Assembly (NCBI GenBank): GCA_034008185.1
Contig: CM067085.1
Coordinates: forward strand, 55,031,602-55,095,601
DNA length: 64,000 bases
Reading direction: 5' to 3'
DNA from: Gorsachius magnificus
Lineage: Eukaryota; Chordata; Aves; Pelecaniformes; Ardeidae
How positions within the stretch are numbered: the stretch's first letter is position 1; each line of letters opens with the position of its first letter. This document shows positions 62,006 to 64,000 of the stretch, one piece after another. The notes beneath the pieces are model-generated. The model did not search any database. It was not told the DNA's origin and saw nothing but the letters and a program-made list of their open reading frames with translations. A program made the translations under genes and the position numbers.

Positions 62006-62970
62006 AAATCACAGAATGGTTGAGGTTGGAAGGAAACTCTGGAAGTCATCAGCCCTCCTGTTCAAGCAGGGTCTCCTAGAGCAGGTTTCCCAGGACAATG
62101 TCCAGACTGCTTTTGAACATGTCTACATACTTCGTGGGCAACCTGTGCCAGTGGTCAGTTACCCCCACAGTAAAAATGTGTTTCCTGATGCTCGGACAAA
62201 ACCTCCTGTGTTTCAGTTTGTGCCCATTGCCTCTTGTTCTGTTGCTGGATGCCACTGAGGAGAGCCTGGCTCTGTCTTTTAATGCCCTCCCTTCAGGGAG
62301 TTGTACACGTTGATGAGATCCACCCCGAACCTTCTCTTCTCCAGGCTGGGTGTTCCCAGTGCTCTCAGCCTCTCCTCGTATGAGAGATGCTCCAGTGCCC
62401 TGATCATTAGTGATCATTTGCTGGACTCTTTCCAGTATGTCTCTGTATGGGTGGCCCAGAACTGGATACATTATTCCAGATGTGGCCTCTCCAGTGCTGA
62501 ATAGAGGGGAAGGATCACCTTCCTCCACCTGCTGGCAGCACTCCTCCTGATGCAGCCCAGGACACCATTTGCTGCCTTTGCCTCAAGGGCACATTACTGG
62601 CCTGTGTTCAACTTAGTGTCCACCAGCACCCCCAGGGTCTGGCCTGTAAGGTGTTGGGTCAGCACTGAGTGTGTGCTGGTGCGTGGGGTTATTGCTGCCC
62701 AGGTGCAAGGCTTTGCACTTCCCTGTCTTGAACTGCATGGGGTTCCTGTCAGCCCATTTCTCCAGCCTGTCGAAGTCCCTCTGGATGGCAGCATGACCCT
62801 TTGGCTCATCCACCATTCCTCCTGGTTTTGTGTCATCAGCAAACTTGCTAAGGGTGCACTTTGCCCTATCATCCAGATCATTAATAAAGATGTTAAGCAG
62901 GATTGGACCCAGTATTCACCCCTGAGGTACACTGCTCGTTACTGGCTTCCAACTCGACTTTGTGCTGTTA
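62006..62970 (-). mobile_element. Older CR1 LINE fragment in NEK7 intron 2
   Basis: About 965 bases of antisense CR1 start at the octamer-like AATCACAGAATGG and reach back into the reverse transcriptase region around GVPQGS. Broken frames on the minus strand (62076-62528 and 62594-62932) show CR1 features such as KGKCKALHLG-like and TRGNGHKLKHRRFCPSIRKH, interrupted by stops and frameshifts. It is clearly more diverged than the 41- and 54-kb copies and cannot be functional. Confidence 0.92.
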
Positions 62971-64000
62971 GAAGCTTATTTTCTATTTGGAATTAAGTGC
63001 CTGAAATCTCTGTCATAGTCTGTTATCTAAGAAGTTTAAACACTGTACTTCCTTACATCACAAGGACATTTAGGACATTTTGAAAGTGAAGATATCCAAG
63101 TACTCCCAAACCTCCTTGCGTATTGTAAAAAGGATTATGCAAGGTAGGGAAAATATGGATTAGTAGTCTGGTACAGCAGACTTCAAACTCTAGAACTTCC
63201 TCAAGAGCAGAATGGGAGCTTTTTAGTATCTGAAGAGGGAAGAATGATTCTGTTATTAGACCTGGTAAACCAAAGGCACCCTTACTGTTTGGGTATGGTT
63301 GGTTGTTTTTTCTTTTTCTTTTTTTTTTTTTCCTCCTTTAAGGTGAAGAACAATAGTTTATCAAAAATCGGAGATTGCGTATCTCTGCTCAGCATTGCTA
63401 TTCTGCTCTTTGTTTTCTAGTTCCCCATATTTCCCTAAAAATGTGGGGTCGGAGCTCTGTACAGTATTCAGTGCACACACAACAGACTTCAGTGAAACGT
63501 TTTGTTTTCAGTTTCATTCAAATACTCTTCCTAAAAACATCTACCTCTTTTTTTTGATGGTGACTGACCAATCAGCTTAACTTTTCAAGGAAGTTTTTCC
63601 CTATTATTTTGTAGATCTCTTTTCTGTGTTGTAATAGCTAATTTAAAAGTTATGATTCTCTGTCTTGAGGGTGGTATTTTCCATTAAGTTTCTGATCACT
63701 AGCCTTGGCATGCTAGTACTGAATGCCAGGATAGAAAACTACGAGAATCATCTGCAAGGCTTTGCAATCGTATTTTGAGCTGGTTGTCTTGGATAAGTTT
63801 GGGTTGTAAAGAAACTTTATTGCTTCATTATATGTATTGAATAGTGTGGTTTCCTTTGGGATTCTGCTGGTAACTTATCTGAGAAAATAATTTTTCTGCT
63901 GCTGTTTCTTACCTTATAGCTGGCTATTAATCTGCTCAATGTTCTCTCTCAGCCTGAGAGAGCTTAGGTTTATAGGTTAGGAATCCTCACAGAGGAACCT
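62971..64000 (+). other. NEK7: NEK7 intron 2, continued to the window edge
   Basis: AT-rich intron with a T-rich tract at 63306-63333. No second coding exon is visible; the next NEK7 exon should begin with Lys-Ala-Leu-Arg-Pro-type codons, which I do not see. Confidence 0.6.

Noticed and set aside
1..64000. CRISPR arrays, tRNA or rRNA genes, bacterial-type operons or other multi-gene system
   Set aside because: No regularly spaced short repeats, cloverleaf pattern or rRNA motif was seen; the window is a vertebrate gene desert plus the start of one gene.

Overview
This is AT-rich, intron-rich vertebrate nuclear DNA from a bird. The evidence is the set of CR1 LINE copies ending in the ATTCTATG-type octamer that is typical of CR1, a solo endogenous retroviral LTR of a type widespread in bird genomes (possibly Neoaves rather than fowl), worn MIR/CORE-SINE-like relics shared with other amniotes, and no bacterial-style gene packing.

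Only one host gene can be supported: the 5' end of NEK7 on the + strand. A CpG island at about 45.17-46.85 kb holds its promoter, with two inverted CCAAT boxes and GC boxes. A short non-coding first exon probably ends at the GTGAGG donor at 46077. Intron 1 is about 15 kb. Exon 2 (61047-61131) carries the start codon and the first 19 codons, with a strong start context and an upstream in-frame stop. The rest of the window is the start of intron 2; the kinase-domain exons lie beyond it.

Layout: 1-45 kb is a gene desert upstream of NEK7 with repeats of different ages. These are a CR1 3' fragment (6.86-7.27 kb, +), a MIR-like relic (16.6 kb), an L2-like reverse transcriptase relic interrupted by a solo LTR (17.8-18.7 kb), two copies of a MIR-like element (22.9 and 34.7 kb), an 89-bp palindromic repeat (35.8 kb), a small CR1 tail (36.1 kb), a hAT-like terminus (38.0 kb), a very old antisense CR1 (38.4-39.7 kb) and a young antisense CR1 with a 656-codon open frame (41.4-43.6 kb). 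A second, nearly identical young CR1 lies in NEK7 intron 1 (54.0-55.7 kb). An older antisense CR1 lies in intron 2 (62.0-63.0 kb).

I found no CRISPR array, tRNA, rRNA, operon or novel multi-gene system. The points most worth checking are the two young CR1 copies, which are direct repeats flanking the NEK7 promoter and first exon; a perfect CAG|GTAAGT donor at 45301 that may mark an alternative first exon; and several palindromic or tandem structures. Family names for worn repeats come from remembered consensus patterns, not from a database search.
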